Assembly (NCBI RefSeq): GCF_030272615.1
Contig: NW_026729196.1
Location: forward strand, 1 to 64,000
Direction: 5' to 3'
Length of the DNA: 64,000 bases
Origin: Cryptomeria japonica
Lineage: Eukaryota > Streptophyta > Pinopsida > Cupressales > Cupressaceae
Positions within the stretch are counted from its first letter, which is position 1. The number at the start of each line of letters is the position of its first letter. Under the pieces are notes generated by a model, which worked only from the letters and a program-made list of their open reading frames with translations, was not told the origin of the DNA and ran no database searches. Shown one piece after another: positions 1 through 11,600 of this stretch. Both the position numbers and the translations under genes were made by a program.

Positions 1-620
1 ATAGAAAGTGGATGGTCGAAAACCCGTCTTGAGAATGGAGTGTTGCACATGGCCAATACTTCTCCGACTCGTTCAACTGGGTGAGAGGGGGCTCACCGAG
101 TTCCCCAATCCTCTACAAGCTGGAAACTTCAAGAAGAAGAATCTATTACCCCCGTCTTCTTGATCCGGCGGGATGGGGGGGAACAAAATTGATTCATCTT
201 TATAATGTAGAACTCGGGATCTTATCGCGCCGGAGGCACCCCCGTGTGGCGGGAATGAAATTCCCAACTCTATTTCGTGGTCCACAGTGCCCGTTTCGAC
301 TACACACTTTGGTATGAATCCTATCTCATAAAGTACTAATTGGAAAGGTTTATCAATGCGGCCGACAGCGGTTCCCTATTGCCATGGTAGGGCCCCTCCA
401 GCTTCGAAGTGCACATTGGAAATCACCGAACTATTCGTCTCCCCAAGGAGAGGTAGGGGATACACACCAATGTTTAGCTGCCTGCCGATTCTCCCTGTTG
501 TCTCCCCGACTACAATTACTTCTTCCCACCCAACCCCATTGATTTCTCTCCAAGAAGAATATTTATGAGCTTAGGCGATGTTAACATCTAATGAAACATC
601 TTAGAATAATTGAACTCTAT
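1..620. other. Non-coding, nothing recognised
   Basis: Repeat-poor. Short overlapping open frames on both strands carry no recognisable motif. Confidence 0.5.
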
Positions 621-2190
621 TCAAAGTAGTTAAGAAGCTGTTCAGATACGTGAAAACATGTCTCCTCGTCCCGGTAGGCCAAACTGGGTAGGCAGGTAGC
701 CCCCCTACCCCACCCTGCCATGGCAAAAAGGGTACTTTGGATCAGCTGCTCGTGATCCTTCCCCGCCACTCATTTGATCCCCTAAAGAAGTAGGGTGGAT
801 ATTAGAAGGAAGAATTCTCGCTAGAGCCCCCTAGGGGAATCACTAGACTACCTTCTCGCAAATTGAACCCGGCCGCCTAACCCCGCAGAACAGAATAATT
901 GAGTTGGTAGGTAGGTAGGCCTCCCACCATTAAGTGTGGCCTCCCACCCTATCTATCCTCTCCTACCATCCTCCCACCATTGCCAATTGAACCCCGCCAC
1001 ATTCTAGTTCTATATCTTCCGTAGGCTACTATCCTCCAAAAAAACTTCTAATTAATTACCTCCCATACTATTCTGAATTATAGGGTATAGTAAGAATAGT
1101 CTAATTTGCCATTATAGGGTCTAGTAGAATGGCTATGCCATTGGGAATTAATTGGTCAAGGCGGCTATTCGAAGAACTGGAACCCCTCCTCCGCATCCGA
1201 TCCTAACAAGCTATCGGTGGGACCCAGTTACCGAGGGACCTGCCCACTGAAAAAGTCGTCACCTGTATTTTGGGTGGGTGGGCAGCCTGCGCAACTTAGT
1301 TAGTTCATCATATACGTGATATGTCAACTAGCCGAAATAGCAAATATTAGATAATATTAGGAGGCCGGCCCATCCCATATAACGTAGATGAACTCCTCCC
1401 ACCATTAATGGCTATTTCACCCCGCTAATTGCCATGCCTCCCACCTATCGCCACCACTCATTAATTTATAGCCTCCCACCTACTAGCCTAATTGCCATGC
1501 CATTAGAATTGTTGAGGCCTCCCACCCACCAAAAAACTCAATCGCCGGTAGAAGCAATTATGGGGCAATTCGCAATTATCGGGGCAATTCTCTCGGCTGG
1601 GCATTAGCCAGATTATATACGCCTGTGGGGTTGGGTGGGGGGCATAGTTGCCTACTCGGTTCAGATTATATACTACACATGCCCACCCCCCTCTCCGGCC
1701 TATTCGCCAGGGTTGGGTGGGGGGGAACTATAGTTGGGTGGGTGGGAGGCTATAGATTGGGTTGGGTGGGAGGGACTCGATAGTTCCAGGGTGGATGGCA
1801 GGGGTGGGTGGGAATCAGTTAATTAATCAGTGAATGTGTGTGGGGCTGGAACTAGAATTCCCTACCCACCCATAGTTGCCTGCTAGAATACGCTAAACGA
1901 CTATGGAAAACTATAGTTCGGGTTGGGTGGGCCCCTAAGGGCACGTTCAGCGGATTTTCCGGGTCGTATCTAACCTCCCACCCACCCTGCATTGGATGCG
2001 CGCACGATATCACGGGTCCCACTCCCTATACCAAATTGGTTCTCTGTAGGCCCCGGATGGATCCTGGGGTTGAATGGGTGGACGCCTCCTCTACCCAATA
2101 AGACGTGCCTATCACCCTCCCGGGGCACGGGGAACATAGACGGAGGCATATGTGGACAGATACATACTCAGTAGATTGAGTTGCCTAGGC
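620..2190. other. Dense dispersed-repeat stretch
   Basis: Families B, D and short A fragments dominate. cctcccacc and attaatt words alternate, and family C variants (agattatatacg) occur near 1,610 and 1,660. No gene seen. Confidence 0.7.
1730..1830 (+). repeat. Family B G-run cluster
   Basis: Closely spaced gggttgggtggg and gggtgggtgggagg words occur here. The same words, or cctcccacccaccc on this strand, recur throughout the window. Four closely spaced runs of three G satisfy the simple G-quadruplex pattern at many copies. Confidence 0.85.
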
Positions 2191-2260
2191 GCTTGAAGTA
2201 GTTGTTGATCCCGTAGAGGCAAAGGCAGTTATTATCCCCACCCAACCCGGGAACCACTAA
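2189..2260 (+). pseudogene. Short coding-like remnant containing VVVDPVEAKAV
   Basis: Between TAG and TAA lie 23 plus-strand codons reading ALEVVVDPVEAKAVIIPTQP and a few more. The DP/EAK words recur in the frame at 50710-50901 (VDPSVDPTATEAKIAAG), 48 kb away. That is why I list it despite its length. Downstream to 2451 the same composition continues with stops. Confidence 0.25.
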
Positions 2261-3259
2261 TGGCATGGTCTAAACACATAGTCTGAGCAGCAACAGTTTA
2301 AGCTATTGATCTCATTGATCCACCACGCCGGGGTTGATCAAACAAAGGCTTAAGTAGCAAGGGGTAAGGGCATGGGGAGCAGAGGAAGCGACTACCATAG
2401 CAGCAGTTCGGAACCAATTGCTTGCTCCGGAACCGGTTCTATATAGTAGGGCCCGTTGATTTACCAGCATCAGTGAAAGTATTCTATCTTCCTGCCAGAG
2501 TTTTTTGAGGATCTCGAGCCCGGTAAAGCGTAGGTAGAGTCACCCATTGCGAAGGAACACCACTGACTCTGTCGTTAACTCGTCGGATGCGGGGTATACT
2601 TGCAAGGGTTACTTAGCAAGGTGTTGGATAAGCTGGATAAACGGATGAAACTGCTTGCTCGCCTTGTCCCCGGTTTCTGGATGATGCTACCTAGCTCTCC
2701 AAGTCCCAACCGTTTCCCATTCGCCCCTATCTCCATATCTGCTTCTGGTTTCCAGATTGGTGGATCAATGGATGGATTCGTAACCACGTGAAGGTAAGCC
2801 GGATTCAAAACTACTAGCACTGAAACTGTGAGGTCAACTGACTTCTGGGTTGGGTATGAATCCCGGAGAGCCAAATATGCTGACTGACGAGGTGTGCTGG
2901 CTCCGGCTCTCACTTTTGCTCACATGCCCTACGTATGCCCAAAAGCAGAGATGAGTTCGGTCGCCTATGATACTAGTCACTCCGGAGAGAAAGTCTAGGT
3001 GGACGTTTTGCACGAATGGAAAGGGGGACATCATTGGGGTTGGAGGAAGCGAGGCGAACTACATAGTGGGTACCCCATAGATAGATATGTGGTGATCAAT
3101 AAACATTGGAATCAGATTCCTGGCCCGGAATGAATAGTGGGGAATGACTTAGAAGCTCGTGTATGGAAAACTACTACCTCCTCTGTGGGGTGGGTGGGAG
3201 GCTTATCCTAGCATCAGATCCATTAGGAGATTTCCAATCAACAACTCTGGAAGACTTAA

Positions 3260-3519
3260 ATGAGAACTGATGGCTTTGATGCCTCTATCCCCACCGATGA
3301 ATCTGCTTATGCTCGGAAACTGCTGCTTGTCCAGATGCTTCCTATGGTTTTGATGTCGGTGGATCCAGGTCGTCAACGTACTTTCGAACAGACGCTTCAT
3401 CTCCATCTCGATCAATATCTACATCTGGATGTGCTGCCCCTACGGGCAACCTGATGGCATTAAACAAAAAACGCTCCACATATAGTATCCTCCCACCCAC
3501 CCCTGCGCTGCGGAAGTAA
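3260..3519 (+). pseudogene. Frameshifted Ala/Ser/Asp/Thr-rich remnant
   Basis: Frame one starts at ATG 3260 and reads TDGFDASIPTDESAYAR. Near 3313 the same composition moves to another phase, TAACPDASYGFDVGGSRSST then FRTDASSPSRSISTSG, open to TAA 3517-3519. The continuity of amino-acid style across the shift suggests one former coding segment with an indel near 3310. The product is not recognised. Confidence 0.3.
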
Positions 3520-3878
3520 GCATTTGTCGGATCGTGGATTACTGGAGGGCGGGAACTTTAGCCCCCCGGAACTATATCCACCCACCCAAGCAGGCGGGCT
3601 CAACCTTTTCGCCCTGGATACAGATTCTCGATCCAAAGGTCCCCCCTACTATCTATAGCTGGGCTGCCCGGCCCCCTACCTCGCCTATCCGAGATGGGGT
3701 GACCGGCCCATAGAATAGTAGGGCAAATTCCCCTACTATTCTAATTAATTGGGCGGTAGGGCCAGATTATATACGTAACATGCCAACTATCATCCACCCA
3801 CCCTTATGGATAGTAGGGGTGGGTGGGAGGCTGGGGTGGGTGGGAGGCCCCCCCTATTCTAGCAGGCTTATTAAGAAA

Positions 3879-3893
3879 GAGGTAGATTAGTTG
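3879..3893 (+). repeat. Family E dispersed repeat: exemplar
   Basis: gaggtagattagttg occurs here and at 17115-17129, 18036-18050, 53801-53815 and 59514-59528, and inverted at 13723-13737. Shorter forms (ggtagattaattg) occur near 24,750 and 63,160. It often touches a family A or B word. Confidence 0.9.
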
Positions 3894-4573
3894 TAAGGGC
3901 CCCTACTATTCTACTATTATTCCCAACCCAACCTTATTCTAGCAACTAGAATTAGTTACTCTAGCCCCCTACTATTCTATGGGATTCCCTACAATTATAT
4001 GGGGGAGGGCCCCCGGCTGGGGGCTTCAATCAAGCCCTACAATTCTATGGGACTGATTAATGGCAGTGGGAGGAAAAAGGACCGGGTTGGGTGGGAGATA
4101 GTTGTCGACGTTCCCGGTGTTGATCTACCCACATCCCGGCACATTTTGAAGACTTTTAATAGGCTAGCGACCTGGCACAACTATGGATAGTAGGGCAAAC
4201 CAATTCGCGTAGGGGGCTGCCCGAAGCACCCTGTTCCACAATTCTTCCAGTTCTATTTCGAAAGCCGGCATCACTACGCGGAGGCACCAGTCACAGGAGA
4301 GAAGGAGCATCCCTGTCAGTTTCAATTGTTGACCCGGATTGATTCAGTTGCCCGCGAGGGGTGAAGTCCACGTTAGGTCGAGAGGCATAGCACTTGTGAT
4401 TGTACGGGGAGCATAGCGCTTTCATTTGCATTATGGAGAGCGGTGTGTGAGCACATCAGACATGCAGTATCAAGCTAGCATGCATGCATGCATTCATCAA
4501 TCAAACGGAGAACAAAAGCAGCTTCCTATTTGCAGAAGCATAAGGTCAATCCCGCACAGCAGAAGGCCAATAA

Positions 4574-4735
4574 ACCCGAACCGCATCTCGAACCGCTCGA
4601 ATAGCAGCATCTCAAATAGCCCGAGCCACTCTAGCACCAGCTCGAACCGCCACCCTGCAGAATAGCAAGCACGAACCACTCTACCGGCCCGAACCGCAGG
4701 AGCAGCACAAACCACTCTAACACCAGCTCCAACAA
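4574..4735 (+). repeat. Degenerate minisatellite with cgaaccgc words
   Basis: cgaaccgc appears four times. A 23-bp segment at 4625-4647 recurs at 4711-4733 with two differences (gccactctagcaccagctc versus accactctaacaccagctc). The period is about 86 bp. In one frame it reads as an Asn/Ser/Arg-rich peptide, probably a consequence of the repeat. Confidence 0.75.
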
Positions 4736-5734
4736 CGGCACGCCACTGGACGATAATCCCTACTAGTAGCAGTCGGAGAGAACTGCCACAGGACAGGAGT
4801 AATCCCCCCAGTAGGGGCTTAAAACTGAAATGCCGTAGCAGGTGGTGGAGAATCGCTGGCAGCCATCAATAGAATAAGCTTAGGGATCCATCTTAGTAAC
4901 ATATAATCTGTTGACCCAACCGTGTTGCCAAGCGCAGCCGAGGCTCCATCGACGAATGAGTGTGCATTCATAGGGCAACTATCGAGGGAACCGGGGAACT
5001 ATCGAGCCCCACCCAACCCGCAATAGAACGGTGGGCTTTCTCGCCGATTAGGTTGGGTGGGATTGCCCAACCGAGCGAGCTACCTCTGCCATTACTATGC
5101 CCCCCACCCCTAGTCAAGCCCCCATAGAATTGTAGGTCGAGAACCCGGGTCCATAGCCCCTAAAATGGTTTATGGTAGGGCGTGAAGACTGGTTATTATA
5201 GCAAGCGCATTAATATACCCATAGAATGTCGAGGGGGCCCTTTAGATAGTAGGGGGGAGGTAGCTCTCTCGGTCGGGGAGATACCCCGATAGACTCGGTC
5301 GGGCTCGAATCAGTTCATCCGAGGCGTTCACCTGTTAATTAATCAGTCCCAGCCCCCTACAATTCTATGGGGGTTTATCCATAGAAAATAGTAGGGCCGA
5401 ATTAATTACTGATTAATTAAGCACCTCCAACTATATACCGACTAGCCTATAGAATGGTAGGGCCAACTGCTCTATACTCTACCCTATAGTTCCCACCCAC
5501 CCTGCATGCTTATTCTAGCCCCCTACCGGAGGCCCCCCCTCAGATGAAATGGTGGGTGGGAGGCCCTCTATTCTCTGGTGGGTTGGGCATGTTACGTATC
5601 TAATCTGGCGATGGAAACTTCACTTCTCTATCGGGTTAGATCGGTTCACCCGCATCTCGATTCTAGACGTAACATGACCGGCCCTACTATTTGCCAGGGG
5701 TGTGGGGGGATGGTTTGGAGAGTTTGGATCATTG

Positions 5735-6003
5735 TTCTCGTGGACATGGGGTAGAAAGTGACCCAACGAAATTCCCCAAAGCAACCAGATCTCCATTGAT
5801 CATTGTTCTCGTGGACATGGGGTAGAAAGTGACCCAGATGCCCACGGAGCTTTGGGACCCGGCTCTCCATTGATCCCCCACTATTATAAAGGGCTCGTGG
5901 ACATGGGGTAGAAAGTGACCCAGATGCCCACTATTCTAAGGAGCTTTGGGGCCATATCTCCATCTAACATTTTTCTCGTGGACATGGGGTAGAAAGTGAC
6001 CCA
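5735..6003 (+). repeat. Four-copy degenerate tandem array with interrupted spacers
   Basis: A perfectly conserved 29-bp core beginning ctcgtggacatggggtagaa lies at 5737-5765, 5808-5836, 5894-5922 and 5975-6003. The spacers are recognisably related to each other. In two of them a family A word is present where a sister spacer lacks it: 5876-5893 (ccccactattataaaggg) and 5928-5941 (ccactattctaagg). On the minus strand the core is read repeatedly as WVTFYPMSTR. Confidence 0.95.
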
Positions 6004-7440
6004 ACTCGGTGTGTGCCCGACATGACCGACATAATTCATTCGTGACTTCCCAACTTTCTTTCTTCCGTCCGTAGGGCTCCCATAGAAAAGAGGGGCCAGA
6101 AGCAAGTTTTCAATAGCAGACCCAACCGAAGGTATGGCATAGTTTGCCCCTAGCCTAGAGTTTCTTATCTTATGGCAGGTTTGCATAGTTTTTTAGATGA
6201 GGCATTGAACCAGTTGTTGAATAAGCATCTCTCCCGTTAGTGAGGCAAGTGGATCAGCTGGATAGCTATCTATAGTGAGTGAATCCATTGATTCAGCTAT
6301 GCCGAAGGTGGGGCATCCCTAACCTCATCTTAGTAAGGCAATGAGGAATGGATTAGTTGCTTCAAGTCCGGGGAAGGAAGTATAGTGGCAGGAAGGCCCA
6401 GGCTCAATTTGGATTCCTTATCTTAGTCTGGCCCGAAACAAAACTGTTCCGTTGGCATTGCCACGGGTGAAGCAGTGGATCCGATCCGCCCCGACTATTC
6501 TATGGGGTGGCGTTGGCGCGGCTCCCTCTTCCGGAATGGATCCAAGTGAGGTGGGTGAGTAGGGGAACCCAAGTATTGGCTGGGCATATAGTAGTGGTAG
6601 GGGGTGCAATAAGTAAGGCGTGGAATCAGCTATCTATAGTACGGCATGGAATGAGCTATCTCTCGCAAGGCGGCAGTGAGTGAACCCGGGAACCAACCAA
6701 CTATAGCCTCCCACCCACCCCTGGGATGGATCTCTAGTCTAGTCCAGTCTAAGGAATGGCTGCGGATCGCCGACTCTCTCTCACCCGCGAAAGGAGAGGG
6801 GCGCCACTCGATTCTCTTTATTAGGAATTGAATGGGAAAACCATATGAATCGATAAGAGATTGAGCCGGAATATTGTTATTAGCCAGTTGTGCATGAGGG
6901 TGAACTATTGCTTCCTAAGTTCCCACCCCCCCCCCTAAAATGATATGGCTTCAACGAAGAAAACGATCAACTTTAGCCCCCGTTCCCGGGTGATTGCTCC
7001 ATGCCACGGGCATGGGCGGAGGGAGAAGCAGAAAGGGATACGGATTCGGGTGGGGCATCACGGCTTGATCCTTCATTAGCAGGTACTGCGAGAAGACCGG
7101 TATCCCATCTTTCCTCCTGACCGAGCCATCCCCGATATTTGAGATTGTGGCACTATCCAGTCAATCCGAATGGTGAGAACTATTCCGGAGTGGATCGGAT
7201 CTCATCTACCGCTTCACCGATTCCTATTCCTTTTACTGCTGGGCTAGCGAGGTAGGGATTTATTCCACTGCCGGTTTGATCCCTCACGTGCACCCGCCAT
7301 AGGAGAGGTAATCGGATGTGTTGGTTCTGATCCCGTTGGTCCAGACATGCGTACCGGTATCGGGCAGAGTTCGAATAGGAATATCCCAGTGAACCGGGAA
7401 GATTGAGCTTTCATCGTCGGTTCGAGCCAAGTCGATGGGA
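6004..7440. other. Mostly unique non-coding stretch
   Basis: Only scattered family A words (near 6,490). A plus-strand phase near 7.26-7.41 kb is open and protein-like (IGEVIGCVGSDPVGPDMRTG) but too short to call. Confidence 0.5.
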
Positions 7441-7857
7441 GCCCTACTATTCTAAAGGGGCCCACCCACCCCAAATTATGTGATCATTACATAGCTGGTA
7501 ATCACAATATACACAATTTCTGAGAGATTCTGGTGCGAGTAGCACTGTTATGCCTGCCTAATAAAGTTGCTGGAGCTCTAGGAATAACTCATGAGCCATC
7601 AGCCCCACCCGCCCACCCAACCCGACCTTCCGGGTGGGAGGGAATCATAGGGTTCATTAGCCGCGGGATGCAGGGTGGGAAACAATAGCCCATAAATAGT
7701 AGGGGTTAATTAATAAGTAAATTCATGCGGCCCCCCACCCCCCCTATTCTAGTTATTGTAGGGAATCCGCCCCATGGCAATGATAGAAAAAAAGGGCCCT
7801 CAAATTCTATGGCTATGGGTAGGGGGCCCTTTAGAAAACTCTACATTACCAGTTTGA

Positions 7858-7917
7858 CCCCCTACTATTCTAAAGGGAATCGAGAGAGAGTCTAGCCCTC
7901 CCATAGAATAGTAGGGG
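7858..7917. repeat. Family A dispersed repeat: typical inverted pair
   Basis: A copy in the C-rich orientation, ccctactattctaaaggg, ends at 7877. A copy in the G-rich orientation, cccatagaatagtagggg, lies at 7900-7917. Family A is an 18-bp unit with C and G runs flanking an A/T-rich core. Cores vary (ATAGAATAGTA, TTAGAATAGTA, ATAGAATTGTA, TTCAAATAGTA, ATAGAATGTCGA, ATAGAATTTGA). By eye it occurs well over a hundred times in the window, in both orientations; I did not count exactly. It resembles the GC clusters of fungal mitochondrial DNA in design, not in sequence. Confidence 0.95.
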
Positions 7918-10230
7918 CCCCTACCCAGAAGGGCCTCCCACCCAACTTCAATTAATCTACCGACTCCCATAGAATAGTAGGGGCCCGACCCTCCCGCCTC
8001 CCACCCACAATTGAATCTGAGGGGGGGGGGCAAGCGGGTGCACTCGATTCTATACTACACATGCCAACCCCCAACTAGAGTTTCCCACAATTGAATCTGA
8101 GGGGGGGGCGGAGGGAGGAAGATTTCTATATATATAGATAGATGTCATCGGACGGGTTCGGAAATGCTATGCCTACATGGCCCCTTAGAATAGTAGGGCG
8201 CTTCTTTACATCCTCTAGGTATTCCCTCTCTGCTAGATGAGTTCAGTGAAGGAGAAGAATGGAAGCACCATGAAGCATCTCCCTCTGAACAGGGTTACGC
8301 GTTAATGGATGGAAGCACGGGGCTCGCCGCCTATCACCGGAGGGATGCTGGATCGGTACTACCAATTGCCGGGAGGGTATTACATTTTAGGGAGGGCTGC
8401 TATTCTATTTGCTTTCATTAGCAGGCTGACCCTACTATTCTAAGGGGCAGAGGGTTATCTATCTGCGGGAGGGTATATTAATTGGAGAACCCCCCACCCC
8501 CCATTATAGTTGAATAGTAGGGGCCCAACGAATAGTAGGGGCCCTACGGGTTGGGTGGGGATTCTAGTTGAATCTACCGTTCTCAATGCAGGTGAAGACT
8601 GGGACAACAAAGATTCGAGGAACCATCAGTGCCGATTCAACGCCTGCTGTGTCGGAGGAACACCGGTACTCTTTAGAGTAGTAGGGCAGCGGGCCCCCTT
8701 AGAATAGTAGGGGCCACCCACCCCCCCTACCATTCTATAGGCTCCCCGGTTGGTCTGATCAGAATGGTACGGTTCGCTCTTCCTCACATTGGTTAGTCGA
8801 GCACAGTCCCTCTATACGCGGCGATTCAAGATCCAAACTTCTAATCTATCTGGCATTGGGCCACCCTGAACTAAACTATGGCAGTAAATGATTCGAAGGG
8901 CCATATCGAAGAGGAAGTGAAGTGCAGTGTACCGGGAAAATGAGTCATTCCGAACGCACCGACCAAGCTAGAATTCCCCCCCTCCCGGGAATTAAGAGGA
9001 TATAGGATTAACCCCCCACCCTGCTTCGGCAATATAACCCCCCCACCCTGAAATAGAGTCCCCCCCACCCTGTTCACATGCATGCAGGGTGGGAACTATA
9101 GTGCGAATAGTAGGGGTAGGGGTAGAATAGAACTAGCCATAGAATAGTAGGGGCCTCCCCCTGCCATTCATCAGCCTGCTAGCCCCGCCTATAGAATGGT
9201 AGGGCCCCGGGCACTCGATAGTTGGTGGGAGGGGATTCTAGTTAGACCACCCACTCATGTTCCGTATAGAATCGAGAAACCCTTCCCTAGTAGGGGTGGG
9301 GACAAATAGAGTAGGGGTGGGGGGGTACTATAGGGTTCCCGTTGGAGGAGAGGTATAGTGGTTGGCATCCCTCTGGTTACGGAAAGAGAGCTCATTACGG
9401 AGAGAGAGCCCGGCTATATAGGTAGGGGCCCACACATCTCAATCGTGAGGCCTACCTATCTGTCGAAGCTGAAGTCACTTCCAATTCGCCGGCCTATAGA
9501 TAGTAGGGCACCTGACGTAAGTCTAGTCGGTTGAGCCCTGACCGGCCCCGACCAATATCAATCTCCCAGAGATAGCCGATAGGGCAGATCGATCCGGTAT
9601 GGACCTATAGAGTTCACCCTATCTCCTCCCACCCACCCCTATTATTCTAAGGCGCGGATACCCAAACAAGCACGCAAGGCCCAAACCTAAAGTACGTGCT
9701 TCATTTGCCGAATAATCAAAAAGAGGGGCCGTTCCCGTCAACAATAGAATAGAGGGCCACCCACCCACCCCAAACCCACCCCCCCATTATAGCAATCTGT
9801 AGGGGGGGAATCTGAATTGGGAATCTGAGGGGGGGCCTCGAGAAAGGGGGCCCCGGCTGCCGGCTGCCGGCTGCTATCATAGGGGAGTTTAGTTATAGTA
9901 GGGGGGAAACTAGTTAATTAATCAGCCTGCTAGAATAATGAGCCGCTATAATTCTGCAGGGTGGGCTATACGTAACTCAAAATTCTATAGGGCCACAAAT
10001 CAACATCAATCCAGGTAGTAGGGGTGCACCTACTGCTCTTCTACTATAGATAGTAGGGGTGCACCTACAATAATCTAATAGTAGGGGCCTCCCCCCACCC
10101 ATGTGACGTATAGAATCTAAAACCTGCCTTCTCTCTCTCAAGCGCGGGGTGCCTGCCAACTTGAGTTGGGGGAGATTATTGTAGGGTGTCGGTATGATTC
10201 TATTATTCCCCTACTATTCTCAGGCGGGTC

Positions 10231-10355
10231 GATTCTATACGTAACATGCCCCCCGCCTAGGGGGATCTACCTCCAGCTCGATTCTAGCTTCCCCCCTACA
10301 ATTCGCCAGGGGCGGGGCGGGGTGGGTGGGGGCTCGATTCTATACGTAACATGCC
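10231..10355 (+). repeat. Family C dispersed repeat: two copies
   Basis: The 20-mer gattctatacgtaacatgcc is present at 10231-10250 and 10336-10355. Other copies lie at 26049-26068 and 30386-30405, a variant at 57261-57280, and an inverted copy at 63181-63200. Variants end in gtcacatg or gtgata. The core holds the palindrome tacgta. Confidence 0.95.
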
Positions 10356-10479
10356 CCGGAATCCTTCACCCCAACCTTCTATAGTTCGTGTAAGGGCCCG
10401 GGATAACCTTAGAATAGTAGGGCCCTGGCGAATTCTAGTTCTAGTTCCCCCCAACTTTGGCACTATAGTCGTGCAGAGG

Positions 10480-11600
10480 AAGATGAGAACTAAACTAAAC
10501 AACTATATATAGCAGCCCAGCAGAACTATCTATAATTCAACCGGCGCTGGCTGGGGAACTTTAGAACTTTAATAATAGTTGTTGGGGAGTGGGAGGAGAA
10601 CTTCTAAATAAAACGCCGCCCGCCCCTCAAATATTATTCGGGAGTGAGCCCGTCCTCGATGTTTGCAACTATCCCTCAACAACTATGATGGAGCGGGTGG
10701 GTGGGAAGAGTGATTGTTGATTTGCCCCAATGAACTCTCTGCCGAATCCTTCAAATAGAATAGAAGTATAGTTCCCGGTTGGATTCGTAGAGTTCTTTAC
10801 TTACCTAATCGTTCCTTAAGTTCTCAACTATAGTCACTGAGATCTCTCCGACGTTTAGTTTAGTTCTCCAGAAGGCCTACTATTCTATGGGGATCGAGAT
10901 GGATGGGCATCATCATGTAAATAAACTTATCGATCCATCGGGAGTGGTGTAGTAACACCGTTGTTTCGTATTCACTCCTATCCCACCGATTCGAAGGCGA
11001 GAGTAATGCGTGCTTATTTCTCTTCATTCTCGGTCCCATCCATCTCTACAGAAAGAGATGTCCTGTTGATAAAACAACTCCTGGTTCGACCAGATAAAAA
11101 AACCACTACCTATTTCCGGGTGGCGGAACTTACGCCACTATTCCGTGATGCCGAGCCCAAGCAACTACTATCTATTGCCATGGCTTGTTCCCTCAGTAGG
11201 AGATGGGTGGGAGTATAGGTCATATCTCCCCGATTCACATGCTTCGTATAAGCTGTGCTGCCAAAAAAGAACGATCGCCATAGAATGTCGAGGGGGATCC
11301 CCCCAAGCAGAATGGTATTCTCGTTTCACCCATTACTAGGCATTGGAAGTGGTTCTCGTGACTTCGGCAAAGATGATCAATGGCGGATGTCAGGCTAATC
11401 TCGAATTGTCCAGTTACCTCATGCCCATTCCTACTACTCTATCCCACCTCCAGAGAAACATGCTAGGGACCAAACCTATAAAGTATTCCCTAACTTTTAA
11501 GCTGGTTATTCCCTCTCCCTTACACCCACCCGCCTCCGGAGAGTTTCTAAAGCAAGCCTACCAGCGCCACTAACTATACGTTTACCCAGGTCGATCTATC
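10480..11600. other. Repeat-poor stretch with unrecognised open frames
   Basis: Plus-strand frames lie at 10961-11218 (with RVAELTPLFRDAEPKQLLSI) and 11343-11573. Both have protein-like composition, but no family is recognised and neither has supporting context. Confidence 0.35.

Larger units (their letters stand above)
3480..5734. other. Dispersed-repeat stretches around a unique island
   Basis: 3.48-4.20 and 4.88-5.70 kb are dense in families A, B, C and D. The island at 4.20-4.88 kb is unique apart from the minisatellite at 4574-4735. No gene recognised. Confidence 0.65.
7440..10480. other. Densest family A/B/C district
   Basis: Between 7.68 and 9.20 kb family A words recur roughly every 100 bp, in both orientations and often back to back. 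Families C, D, F and G fill the rest. The open frames here are made of translated repeats (PTILW, YYSMG, RIVG). Confidence 0.8.

Noticed and set aside
5735-6003. CRISPR-like array: 29-bp perfect repeats with spacers of about 42, 57 and 52 bp
   Set aside because: The spacers are related to one another and contain dispersed repeats, there are no cas genes, and the context is an organelle. It is a degenerate tandem repeat.
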